A DNA stretch of 64,000 nt from Tillandsia leiboldiana (Eukaryota; Streptophyta; Magnoliopsida; Poales; Bromeliaceae), in the NCBI GenBank assembly GCA_029204045.2, contig JAQNDB010000520.1, positions 1 to 64,000 on the forward strand, given 5' to 3'. The notes under the pieces were generated by a model, which saw nothing but the letters and a program-made list of their open reading frames with translations, searched no databases and was not told where the DNA came from. The position numbers and the translations under genes were made by a program. Positions 32,288-43,605 of the stretch are shown one piece after another (positions within the stretch are counted from its first letter, which is position 1; each line of letters starts with the position of its first letter).

Positions 32288-32297
32288 CCCTAGCCGC

Positions 32298-32447
32298 GAT
32301 CCGGATCAGTTCGTGATTACTATCCGGATCGGCTACCCGCAGTGAAAAACTGCGTTCGGGATCCGGATCGGCAGGTCCAATCCGGATCGTCTGCCCGCAG
32401 AAGAAAATCTGCGTTCGGGATCCGGATCGGCAGGTCCAATCCGGATC
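32298..32447. promoter_or_regulatory. ATCCGGAT palindrome array upstream of ORF3
   Basis: Six copies of (G/T/A)ATCCGGATC in 150 bp: starts at 32298, 32321, 32360, 32379, 32419 and 32438. Part is a ~60-bp tandem duplication (tctgcgttcggg...caggtccaatccggatcg). It is the same core as in the LTR U3. In copy 2 it lies at about 42535-42685. Confidence 0.85.
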
Positions 32448-33362
32448 GGTTCCAACTTTTTCTTTAGAAAATTTCAGAGAAATTCTTGAAAAACCAGAAA
32501 AAGATTGTAAGCACTTTCGTGTATCAACTTTAAACGAAAATCATCGTTTCATATAACAAGAAATAGATTATACCAAATCTATCAATAACATTCAACAAAT
32601 GAAACGAAAATTTATAACAATTAAATGCCTTAAAGTTGAACAACTTCAATTACATCTAACCTGATCTTATGTGTAATGCCTTTATCAAATCATCAATTCG
32701 GTAAAGAAAATGAAATACAAAGATCAATAGATGTCTGACATCCCAGATAAATTAGATAATATATCTAGTCAATTTATTGAAGAGAGTGGCTCTTTGAGCA
32801 TCTTTCATTAAAAATCCCACCTTATACCAACCTTGAAATTTTGACAGAGTCAAGTATTTCAACGTGCATTTTATTTAATCAAACTAGGAAAACCTTGCTT
32901 GGTATACATGTGGTAGCTGCACACAGTACTCGGACGACCGAGGTGGTAGCTCTTTCCTCCATGTGGTGGTAGTTTTCACACTCCTCATTGGGATGTAACT
33001 CTTTTCACATCTTTTGAGCATAATACTTTTTCTTTGACTCCCCCTCAATTGGCTATCAATTATTTAAGATATAAAGTATTCAGCCAAATATTGATCTCGA
33101 TTTCATACTCGACTAAACAGTCAAATAAGATAAAAACTATACCAAGAGATCATCGAGAGAGAAATTGACTTTGATCAAAACAAAGATGAGTTAATTGACA
33201 TAAATGATCATTGCATCAAATAAAATATTATGATATCTAAAGCATAATAAATTTCTAAACATATAAAAGGATGCAGTTAAAATCAATAAAACTGTCTAAG
33301 CATAGATGATGAACAAAAATACAAAAACAAAACCTAACCTAAACACAAGTTTCAAAAAGAGG

Positions 33363-35684
33363 TTATTTCAAGGAAAGCATTCCAATTTCTTTACGCAAAT
33401 GAATAAAACGTTTTTGATCCAAAGGTTTTGTTAAAATGTCAGCTAATTGATCTTCAGTTGAAATGTAGGAAATTTGAAGTATATTTGATTCAACTAGCTC
33501 TCTAAGAAAATGATATCTAAGTTCAATGTGTTTTGTTCTAGAGTGCAACACAGGGTTTTTTGAAATGTTTATAGCACTTGTGTTGTCACATAAAACAGTT
33601 ACCGAAGTTGCTGAAATCCGGAAGTCGCTCAACACGCTTTTCATCCAAATAAGTTGAGTTGAACAACTACCCGCTGAGATATATTCCGCTTCGGCAGTCG
33701 AGAGTGCAATGCAGTTTTGCTTTTTACTATGCCATGCAACAAGGCAGTGGCCAAGATTAAAACATGCACCACTCGTACTTTTCCGATCATCCACAGATCC
33801 TGCCCAATCGGCATCTGAGTATCCAATAATATCTAAACTTGTTCCCATAGGATACCAAATTCCGAAATAAATTGTTCCTTTGATGTACCGGATGATCCGT
33901 TTCACCGCTTTCAGGTGAACCTCCTTTGGTGCTGATTGATATCTCGCGCAAATCCCAACACTAAAGGATATATCCGGGCGACTAGCTGTGAGGTAAAGTA
34001 GACTTCCAATCATGCTGCGATAGAGTTTCTCGTCTACATTCTCACTAAGAGATTCACTTCCTAATCCCTTATTCCTAGTTCCCATAGGAGTAGGAAAATC
34101 TTTAGAATCTTCTAATCCGAATTTCTTTACCAACTCCTTTGCATACTTGGATTGACACAGATGGATGCCTTCACCATTTTGTTTCACTTGCAATCCAAGA
34201 AAGTATGTCAGTTCGCCCATCATGGACATCTCAAATTCGCTTTCCATAGTTTCTGCGAATTTAGAAGCATCATTATCCTTTGTTGCTCCAAACACAATGT
34301 CATCGACATAGATTTGTGCAACAATGAAGTTATTTTGATAATGCTTCACAAAGAGAGTCCCCCCTCGAGTATAGCCCTTCTCCAAAAGGTGCTTTGTCAA
34401 CCTTTCGTACCATGCTCGCGGTGCTTGTTTTAAACCGTAAAGAACCTTTTTCAAACGAAAAACATGGTTAGGTAGTTTACAGTCTACAAAACCTTTCGGT
34501 TGAGCTACATAAACTTCCTCATTTAAAAACCCATTTAAAAACGCGCTCTTAACGTCCATTTGAAAGAGTTTTATTTTAAAGTGACAAGCAATAGCGAATA
34601 AGATACGAATGGACTCGAGTCTAGCTACAGGGGCGAACGTTTCATCAAAGTCTATACCTTCTATTTGAGAGTAGCCTTGAGCAACTAAACGTGCTTTGTT
34701 CCTGATGATGGTACCATCCTCATTTTTCTTGTTCTTGAAAATCCATTTAGTACCAATCACATTGTGTTGCTTCGGAGGCGTCGTTAATTCCCAGACTTTG
34801 TTGCGTTCAAACTGATGGAGCTCTTCCTGCATTGCTTCAATCCAGTAGTCATCCTGAAGAGCTTCATCTACGTTCTTCGGTCGATCGTGGAAACATAACA
34901 TGCGAATCCACAAACCAACTGTCTCCGAGTCTTGACTCCTTCTTGTGGGTCTCCAATGATGTTTGATTCAGGATGATCCTTGGAGATGCGTAAAGTTTGT
35001 TGGAATGGAGTACTCGGAGGCACATGAGATGATTCCTGCACATCAGATAAGCTTGGAGAACCATTAGATGCATCATTAATATTGGAAGTATTATCATGAG
35101 AAGATGCATTTACAGGAGTATCATCATCAAGAGAGATATCAGGGGTAGATTTATCTGATGCAAAGTGAAAAGCTTCATCTACTTTAACATTTATAGATTC
35201 TACGATCGTCTTAGATTCCAAGTTAAATACCCGATATGCTCTACTATTTGTAGAATACCCCAAGAAAATCCCTTCGTCACTTCGAGAGTCAAACTTTTCA
35301 AGATTTTCGCGGTCACGTAAAATGTAACATCGACTCCCGAAGATAGGAAAATATTTGATGTTGGGGTTTTCTACAACACCATAGTTCATATGGTGTATTT
35401 AACGTTCCCGGGCGCAAATAAACTCGATTAATAACATAGATTGCAGTGTTCACAGCTTCGGCCCAAAAATGTAGCGGTAAATTCCGGCTATGAAGCATAA
35501 CACGTGCCATCTCTTGAACAACCCTGTTTTTGCGCTCGACAACACCATTCTGTTGAGGTGTATAGGGTGCTGAGAATTCATGCTTAATGCCGTTGGAAGT
35601 GCAAAAATCAATGAATTTGGAGTTTATGAATTCTCCACCTCTATCACTTCTAACACGAATGATCTTTTCATTCTTTTCAATCAT
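33363..35684 (-). pseudogene. Copia copy 1 pol: integrase core, RT, RNase H
   Basis: Same protein as 43606-45921 but broken by two one-base differences: a missing T near 34876 (cttcggtcgatc against cttcggttcgatc in copy 2) and an extra G near 35364 (ttggggtttt against ttgggtttt). Both occur in homopolymers. The C-terminus (DQKRFIHLRKEIGMLSLK) reads correctly here, whereas copy 2 has lost a T near 43650 and ends out of frame. RT has YVDD; RNase H has YSDADWAG. The gene itself may be intact, the breaks being sequence errors. Confidence 0.88.
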
Positions 35685-37900
35685 AATACGAAGTCAAATC
35701 TCGTGAAAAGAATCAAAAGTATCAGCTTTCTCTTTTAAAAATGTTACCCAAGAATACCGAGAGAAATCATCAACCAATAAGAAAATATACCATTTACCTC
35801 CCAAGGAGGGTGACGTGTCGGCCCCATAAGATCCATATGCAATAATTCCAAGGGCCGTTTGGTACCGACGAGATTCAAGGATGAGAGAAGAATTCACCTT
35901 TGCGTACCCAAACCTTTCGAGTTTTGGTGTACGTCGGAAATGATTGTGAGGTTGATACCTTTGGTGAAAGCGTTTTGTTTGATCCATTGATTTTCCTTGA
36001 CGTCGTCGTCTTGTTTGATGAACTACCAAGGCTTCTTCCTTCGAATAATTTGCATTTGCTTTCCGAGGAATTACCCTTTTGGTAGTCGTTGCAAGAGGTG
36101 CTTGAGTTGAGCGTTTGGCTCCCATCTTGCAATTTCTCCTTATGTGCCCTGCACAATTACAACGAAAACATACCTTAGTGCTTGACGATCCCGAGGAGGG
36201 TGAAGTAGGCTTGCTGTCGTTGCTTGTCGTGAATTCCGGTGTCGGAGGAGAAGATACCGACTGAGGCACAAAAACTGTCCCAACCGAACTAAAATCGTCT
36301 TTAGTTCGATTGTATCCGAGGCCCGAACTTGTTTGATTGACCAAGACCAAGAAGCTTATCCAACTTACTCCTTCCTGATGAAAATCGCTACAAGTCATCC
36401 TTGAGTTGGAGAATGGTCTCTGTCATTTCCAATTTTTTCCTGTCGAGCCTCGCCGTTGAGCTTCAAGAAGTAATTCGCTTTGTTAACCATATCTATATAA
36501 TTCTTCTTGAATTGCTCATTGGACTCTTGAAGGGAAACATTTGCTTTTATCAGATTATCCCTTTCCACTTCAAGATCGGTCGAGAGAGAAGTTACCCTTT
36601 TTAGTTCTTCTTCGAGATCCTGCAATCTCCCACTCAACCCCTGTTTTGCTTAGCAGTTTCTTTGAATCCCTCAAAAGTCTGTGGTAGGCTAGAGCAAAAT
36701 CTTCACCTTCCGAATCATCCGATTCATTGTCCGTTGCATTCTTTTCAACAGTGGAGTGTGGACAATGACTCGGATGTACTTGCCATTAAGCACATGAAGG
36801 GTGAAGATGTGGACGCGTGGAACGCTGTTGCGTTGTCTTCTTCATCACTTGACGATGACTCATTTGACGATGAGGTGTCATCCCAAGTGACGGCTTGCAT
36901 CGCCTTCTTCTTAGACGAATTCTTAGTTGGACTTCCGTTGAGATATGGCCGTACCCTCGGCACTTGAAGCATTGGATTTGTCCTTCTGTGCTTTTCTTAT
37001 CCTTAGAAAAACCCTCTTGCTTTCTTGACTTGTAACTTGAAGAACCCTTGCCTTCTTCGACTTTACGAAGGATGGAGTTTTGCTTGAATTACCCCTTCAA
37101 AAGTTTCGGCGAAATCTTCTTGTCAAGAGAGCGAGCTGCTTCTCAAAGTCCTCCATAGATAAATTCTCGTCATCGCCTGAGGAGGATGAATCAGCGTCTT
37201 CTTCTTTTGTTGTTTTCAAAGCATAACCTGAAGATTTAGAAGAGGATGCCTTTCCCGAAGAATAGTTAGTAGGAAATGTCATTTCATAAGTTTGTAAAGA
37301 ACCAACTAATTCTTCTACACGGATTCGTCCGGGTGTTTAATAGTTTCAATGGCTGTAACCTTGGAACGAAATCTTTCAGGAAGAGTTCTTAAGATACTTT
37401 CTTACAATTTTAAATTCTGGAATCTTCTCTCCCAAGTTAGCACATGAGTTTACGATGTCTTGCAATCGTGTGTAATAGTCTGTGTGAAGATTCATTTTCT
37501 GCCATGAAAATAGAGACTGTCAAACTGCCTCGTAAGCATTTGCAGTTTCTGAATCTTCACAAGGTTAGTTCCCTCATGCGTAACTTGAAGAACATCCCAG
37601 ATTTCTTTCGCAGTCTCACATGCCGAGAACGAGAGAGAACTCTTGTGAGAAGGCATTAAATAAAGTATTTATTCCCTTGCCATTGTAAGAAGATATATCA
37701 ACTCTTCCTTGGTCCATTCGACCTAGGTTTGAGGGTGCGAACATCACCAATAATTTCAGTTGGATTAGACCATCCTAATTCAATTGATTGCCACCACCGA
37801 TCGTCGATGGAAATTAAAAAGGCTTTCATCCGTACTTTCCAGTACGCATAATTTGTTCCATCGAAGAACGGGGTCGGTTGATGTTTCCACCTTCAACCAT
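35685..37900 (-). pseudogene. Copia copy 1 gag to integrase start
   Basis: Corresponds to 45922-48140 of copy 2, with the gag ATG at 37898-37900. It shares the copy 2 lesions (TGA after RRNF, TAG after QLKDDL, missing protease) and adds many single-base indels. The zinc knuckle CFRCNCAGHIRRNC is readable near 36130-36170. Coding capacity is destroyed by these indels. Confidence 0.85.
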
Positions 37901-37933
37901 TGTTTACAACCCTATTCCCGCTCCGATACCACT

Positions 37934-39286
37934 TGTTGGGTATATGTAAATAGGATCTAAATAGGGGGAAAAAAAACCCTAGAGGGGGGTGAATAGGTGT
38001 AAACAAATATAAACACGTAAACCTCAAAATCTTTGCGATATAAAAACCAATGCGGAAATAAAAAAATAACAACGCAGAGATTTTTACATGGAAAACTCCA
38101 AACCGGAGTAAAAAACCACGGGACCGATAAAACACGGTGAAATCCACTAGAATTAAACACGTACAAGGTGATATACCGTACTCACAGACGACTCAACCTT
38201 TTCCATACGCTCCTAGTTGATCTTCTCCGCTCGCTCACACGACGCTTCTCGAATCCACGATGTGCGTCCAACGCCGAATCCACGGCGTCCAACGTCGAGT
38301 CCACGACGTCCGACCGAATCCACGGTCTTCACCCAGTAGTACGCTTCGAATCCACGAACGTACCTCGCTCCGAATCCACGAGATCGGTTGCACCTTGAAT
38401 CCACAAGGCCACGCGAGTCCACGCGCGATTTTGGGGTAAACGTTGTGTTTTGGGGGTGGGTGATGATCCGCCGAATACTTAGATTAGAAATAGGAGGAAA
38501 TACCATCTAAGTATTCATTGATTGATTCTACTCAAAATGTGAGTATGAAACCTAGAATCAAATCAATCAATATAGATGAAGAAATAAGATTAAATCTAGT
38601 ATTTCCTTTCTTCTATATATGTGGATCTTAGAAGTATATAAAATGACGGCTATTTAGGTTTAGCGGCCTCTTTTCGATATGGATTAACCCCTAGAAAAAG
38701 AATCACAGGGTCTATTTATAGGTTAGAAACCCTTGGGAAGAAGACAAGGATCAAAAACGAACCGTTTGGGAGTTTTACATGACGACGATCCGGATCGGAG
38801 ATCGGCGATCCGGATTGCAGTAGCGAGAAAAACAGTTCCAAAAAATGAAGGTTCGGGATCCGGACGATCGAGTGCTGATCCGGATCGTTCATACAGTTCA
38901 CCAAACTTCAACGTCGGGATCCGGATTGCAGTAGCCTGATCCGGATCGTTCAAATAAATGGTAAACTCAACGTTCGGGATCCGGATCAAGGGAAGCTACG
39001 ATCCGGTGAACTGGTGTATGAACGAACCACCTTCGGGATCGGATTGAACAGTCTGATCCGGATCCTGAACATGTCCCATGTCCAGTTTTGATATTTATGC
39101 AATAACAAATCCATCAAGTGTTTCTACACTCTAGAAGTATTCGGATCACCAAAGTATTAAGTGAAACATACCTGATCCTTTTGAATTCTTCTTTCTTGAG
39201 ATTGAGTTATATGACCAACTTTCTTTGCCTTCAATCTTCAAGACTTTAACCGAATTCACGAAATACGCCAACTTAAATTCCGTAAC
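37934..39286 (-). mobile_element. Copia copy 1 5' LTR
   Basis: Adjacent PBS (minus TGGTATCGGAGC, 37921-37931). It contains many one-base indels compared with 48174-49532. At several sites where the two 1359-bp LTRs differ (for example gaagacaagg, acgacgatcc, cttaaccgaa, gcgtccaacg) it agrees with 48174-49532 and not with 28229-29587. Confidence 0.9.
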
Positions 39287-39729
39287 CCGCTGCTACGGAA
39301 AACTGGTCACTGAAACCAGCTGCTCGCTCACTCTGCCGCTAATAAGCCTTACAATCCTGTCAGCTGGGTCCGGAGTTCTCTGACCTCAATCCAGGTATCC
39401 GGCCCATAAACCCACGCCAGATCAACTGCTATGACAGGATGCACACGGGTCAACACCCAGCGTCGGGATACACCGCTCGCCACGACGAAACCAAAAAACA
39501 GCACACAACAGCGCTCGACCCAATCCGCAAAAAGTCTAAAGCAGTCACCTATTCCACAGCATTATGTTGTCTGCAGCCACATAATCAAATTAGGCGAATA
39601 AACAGCCAATCACTCGTCCGTTCCACGGCGAGGGTAAAAAGGCAATCAGGACTCTCGCGATAAATCACGCTCTCACGAAGTCAACCAATGGAACCCTAAG
39701 CCTAGGTTTTCTAGGTCCACCATGACCTA
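39287..39729 (-). other. Second copy of C leader flank
   Basis: Matches 49533-49985, the leader of element C next to its PBS, with numerous small indels, and stops at the gap exactly in the ccaccatgaccta segment. It is not a copia sequence. Confidence 0.88.
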
Positions 39730-39829
39730 NNNNNNNNNNNNNNNNNNNNNNNNNNNNNNNNNNNNNNNNNNNNNNNNNNNNNNNNNNNNNNNNNNNNNNN
39801 NNNNNNNNNNNNNNNNNNNNNNNNNNNNN
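39730..39829. other. Assembly gap, 100 N
   Basis: Exactly 100 N, a common convention for a scaffold join of unknown length. The sequence resumes within the copia PPT region, so the 3' LTR of copy 2 is absent. Confidence 0.99.
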
Positions 39830-40544
39830 TACAATCTCCCCTTTGGCGGTTTCGTGACAAAACATAGATCTCTCAAGAAATATTCAAAAAGAATATTTGG
39901 TTTCTATCACCAGACACAAAATTACAATGGAGATCCAAAATAAAATACATGAGTTAAACTCCTAAAACAGACTCTAGACTTAGACATCTGTACTCTCTGC
40001 AAAAGAAATCATTCTTGACAAAAGAAATCGTTAGATACCTCAATAATTTATATCATTCAAAAACCACATACAGAGATGAAGTTTATACTCATTTATACTT
40101 ACCATGACATTTATACATTCAGATAGTAAACTGATCATAGTTAAACACCAACATATCTTCTATGCAATCAAAATCCAAATGTCATGTTAGTGAACATCAC
40201 TTGTTAGTTATATTACATGCCCAAATAGTTAGTCGAATAGTTAGTCGAGGCATGCATTCAAACACAATGAAAACCAAAAGTTGAAGTTCTATTTACCTTT
40301 CAAGTTGAGGTTTAAACTTACCTCTATAGTTTCAAGTTTCTCAGTAACCATTGTATCAATGTTTATACTTCTCTCTCCCCCTTTTTTGTCACAAAAGTTA
40401 GCCAAAAAATTACCAAAAATGGAGAGAATAGTTAACAGTTCAAGTATCAAAAGTTTGAGAACTAAAACCTTAAAACTAAAACTTAAAGACGTGTAAAAAA
40501 AAGTTAAAATCTGCATAAGAAACAGAAATTTAGAAGGATACGGA

Positions 40545-41990
40545 TTATTCAAACTCATCTGAAACTGATGCAGCCGAGAATTTGAAAGATTTTCTTTAAT
40601 CGCTTGTTCATTGATGACTGATTCTTATTTACCTTCTTTATTTCTTCCTTTACCTCAATGAGTTCATTTGATATACGTTCTTGCTCGTTGGAGAGCCTTT
40701 GTTGCTCTTTATAGATTGAGGTAACTGATGCATCATCATCAGAAGTCGATGGAGGTGCTTGTTGTGCTGTCGGTGCTGGTTGGACTGGAGGGGTTGCTGC
40801 TGGTGCAGAGGTTGTTGCTTGTTGTTGTTGTGCTCGTTGTCGGTGAGGAGGTATATAGGCTCATCTTGCTTTGTCGAGAGAGACTTTACAATTGTTGTTT
40901 CATTGATCGTTCCTAGACTGTGCATGTAGGAACTCGCATTCGTGTCAGCTTTAAATTTTCGAAGAATACGCATGATGATCATTGGATAAGGTAGTCTCTC
41001 TGAAGGGTGAGCATGTTCCACATATCGCGCCATCTTTGCCCAGATGACGTAAGGAATGTTTAAGTTAGCGCCCATTGCCGCTGTGGGGTTTCCAAGAAGA
41101 TAAAGGAATAACATCCTATCCCGCCGAAGAACCTTTGTGTTCATGTTTGGAATGACGTTATAACAAACAATGAAGTTTAAGAAGCGATACTCTGGTCGTA
41201 GTTCTTTTGAAAAGACTGAGTTTCCTGCTGACCGAGTATCGGGCAGACAGATGCCATCAACAACCACTCTCCAGGAGTTGGTGTTGAAAACTTGGTTCTT
41301 CAGATAATGAGGGCCATCGGCTCGGGCCGTCATCCCTAATACCTCTCCAATCAGTTGCGGCGTTACTTTAATCTTAACATTCTTGACCAATGTTTGAAAG
41401 TCTCGACGTCCGCTCTCCTGATCAACAAGATAGCAAGCATTCTGATAAAACATCCTCACTGAGTGAAGACAATACCCAGTGGTCTCGGGGAAGTTGCAAA
41501 TGGGAGCAAGACCTATCTGGTCAAACAAAGTCCCAAATGGCCGAGAACGCTCCTTCAAGGCTTTGACATCAACATGCCTTTCGCCAATGCATTCCCTGTT
41601 CTCAAAATCCTTAATCCTAGCCGAGCTGATAAAGTCTTGTGGAGGTGCTTGGCTATCAACTGGTTGCTCAATGGAGATTCCTCGAGCACTCCCTCTTTTG
41701 CGAGCAACACTTTTTCTTCTTGTCTTCCCAGAAGTTTCTTCCATTGGAGCTTTGCCCTTTTCAGCAGCAGTAGGCGGAGCCTTTGATGTTTCCGCCGGCG
41801 CTTTTCCCTTTGAAGCAGTGGGAACAGTTGTTGCTTCAACTTGAAGCTCATCCCAGTCAATTGATTCCGTTTCAGATTCTGTATCGGAATCATCTTTCGG
41901 TTTCTTCGCCTTCTTAGCCCTCTTGGGCTTGACAGTGTCTCTCGTATGTACCATAGCAGCCAGAAGAAAAATGATCCAGGTGATCACCAT
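40545..41990 (-). pseudogene. Copia copy 2 ORF3, frame broken
   Basis: Identical to the ORF3 of copy 1 for the first ~380 codons. A one-base loss near 40853 (gtatatagg against gtattatagg) shifts the frame and an extra A near 40562 restores it near the end. Both are homopolymer or short-repeat indels near the contig edge, so sequencing error is likelier than mutation. Confidence 0.85.
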
Positions 41991-43605
41991 TGCTATTGGT
42001 TTCTTGTGAAAAGAAATCCTGTGAGCAACAACTCAAGAACACGAAAAAATTGTTAATTTTCAAAAATTAGAAAAATTGTACCCAAACAATCATTATCGTG
42101 TAGAGAGACTAAGAATCAAATTAGTTTTGCAAACGGAAATTTAAAATAGATCAATTGCATGATTTTGGAAAATTCCCATTATATGCCCTAAAACCGAAAT
42201 TTTTGAAATCGAAGACCAAAAATCCGTTTATCTTGAGAATACCTAGCATATAATCAAAACTAATCTACCCAGAGTTCTTATTTCAAAAGAAATTTGATCA
42301 AAAACCATCCACAAACGAAGTAGATACAAGAGATTCATCACGTTTTGAGGAGGAATAAGAAAGACTGTGAAAAACCGAGATTTTGATCAATAAAACTTAC
42401 TTGGAACCGAAGAACTTGAGTTTGAAAGCTTCCAAGATGGATGAAATCTAGAGAGAGAAGCTCTGGAAACTTTGGAACAAAAGATTGGAGTAAAAGAAAT
42501 CAAAACCCTTTTGTTCTATATAAAACCCTAGCCGCGATCCGGATCAGTTCGTGATTACTATCCGGATCGGCTACCCGCAGTGAAAAACTGCGTTCGGGAT
42601 CCGGATCGGCAGGTCCAATCCGGATCGTCTGCCCGCAGAAGAAAATCTGCGTTCGGGATCCGGATCGGCAGGTCCAATCCGGATCGGTTCCAACTTTTTC
42701 TTTAGAAAATTTCAGAGAAATTCTTGAAAAACCAGAAAAAGATTGTAAGCACTTTCGTGTATCAACTTTAAACGAAAATCATCGTTTCATATAACAAGAA
42801 ATAGATTATACCAAATCTATCAATAACATTCAACAAATGAAACGAAAATTTATAACAATTAAATGCCTTAAAGTTGAACAACTTCAATTACATCTAACCT
42901 GATCTTATGTGTAATGCCTTTATCAAATCATCAATTCGGTAAAGAAAATGAAATACAAAGATCAATAGATGTCTGACATCCCAGATAAATTAGATAATAT
43001 ATCTAGTCAATTTATTGAAGAGAGTGGCTCTTTGAGCATCTTTCATTAAAAATCCCACCTTATACCAACCTTGAAATTTTGACAGAGTCAAGTATTTCAA
43101 CGTGCATTTTATTTAATCAAACTAGGAAAACCTTGCTTGGTATACATGTGGTAGCTGCACACAGTACTCGGACGACCGAGGTGGTAGCTCTTTCCTCCAT
43201 GTGGTGGTAGTTTTCACACTCCTCATTGGGATGTAACTCTTTTCACATCTTTTGAGCATAATACTTTTTCTTTGACTCCCCCTCAATTGGCTATCAATTA
43301 TTTAAGATATAAAGTATTCAGCCAAATATTGATCTCGATTTCATACTCGACTAAACAGTCAAATAAGATAAAAACTATACCAAGAGATCATCGAGAGAGA
43401 AATTGACTTTGATCAAAACAAAGATGAGTTAATTGACATAAATGATCATTGCATCAAATAAAATATTATGATATCTAAAGCATAATAAATTTCTAAACAT
43501 ATAAAAGGATGCAGTTAAAATCAATAAAACTGTCTAAGCATAGATGATGAACAAAAATACAAAAACAAAACCTAACCTAAACACAAGTTTCAAAAAGAGG
43601 TTATT

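Larger units (their letters stand above)
31752..33362 (-). other. Region between copia pol and ORF3 (promoter, 5' UTR intron)
   Basis: No coding frame. In minus order it holds a purine tract GAGGGGGAGTCAAAG (33034-33050), AT-rich DNA, the palindrome array (32298-32447), a TATA box (32278-32287), a pyrimidine-rich 5' UTR, an intron candidate (31780-32162) and 28 nt before the ORF3 ATG. The copy 2 counterpart is 41991-43605. Confidence 0.7.
28229..39286 (-). mobile_element. Ty1/copia (SIRE/Maximus-like) element, copy 1
   Basis: 3' LTR 28229-29587, PPT, ORF3, pol, gag, PBS and 5' LTR 37934 to about 39286, about 11.06 kb. The LTR termini are TGTTACGG...AACCCAACA (minus). Flanks are CGCGC (28224-28228) and CCCGC-like on the other side, a 4/5 target duplication. 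SIRE-like features are size, tRNA-iMet PBS, a UBN2-type gag, and an extra ORF downstream of pol. Between about 34.9 kb and the gap it accumulates one-base indels compared with copy 2. Confidence 0.92.
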
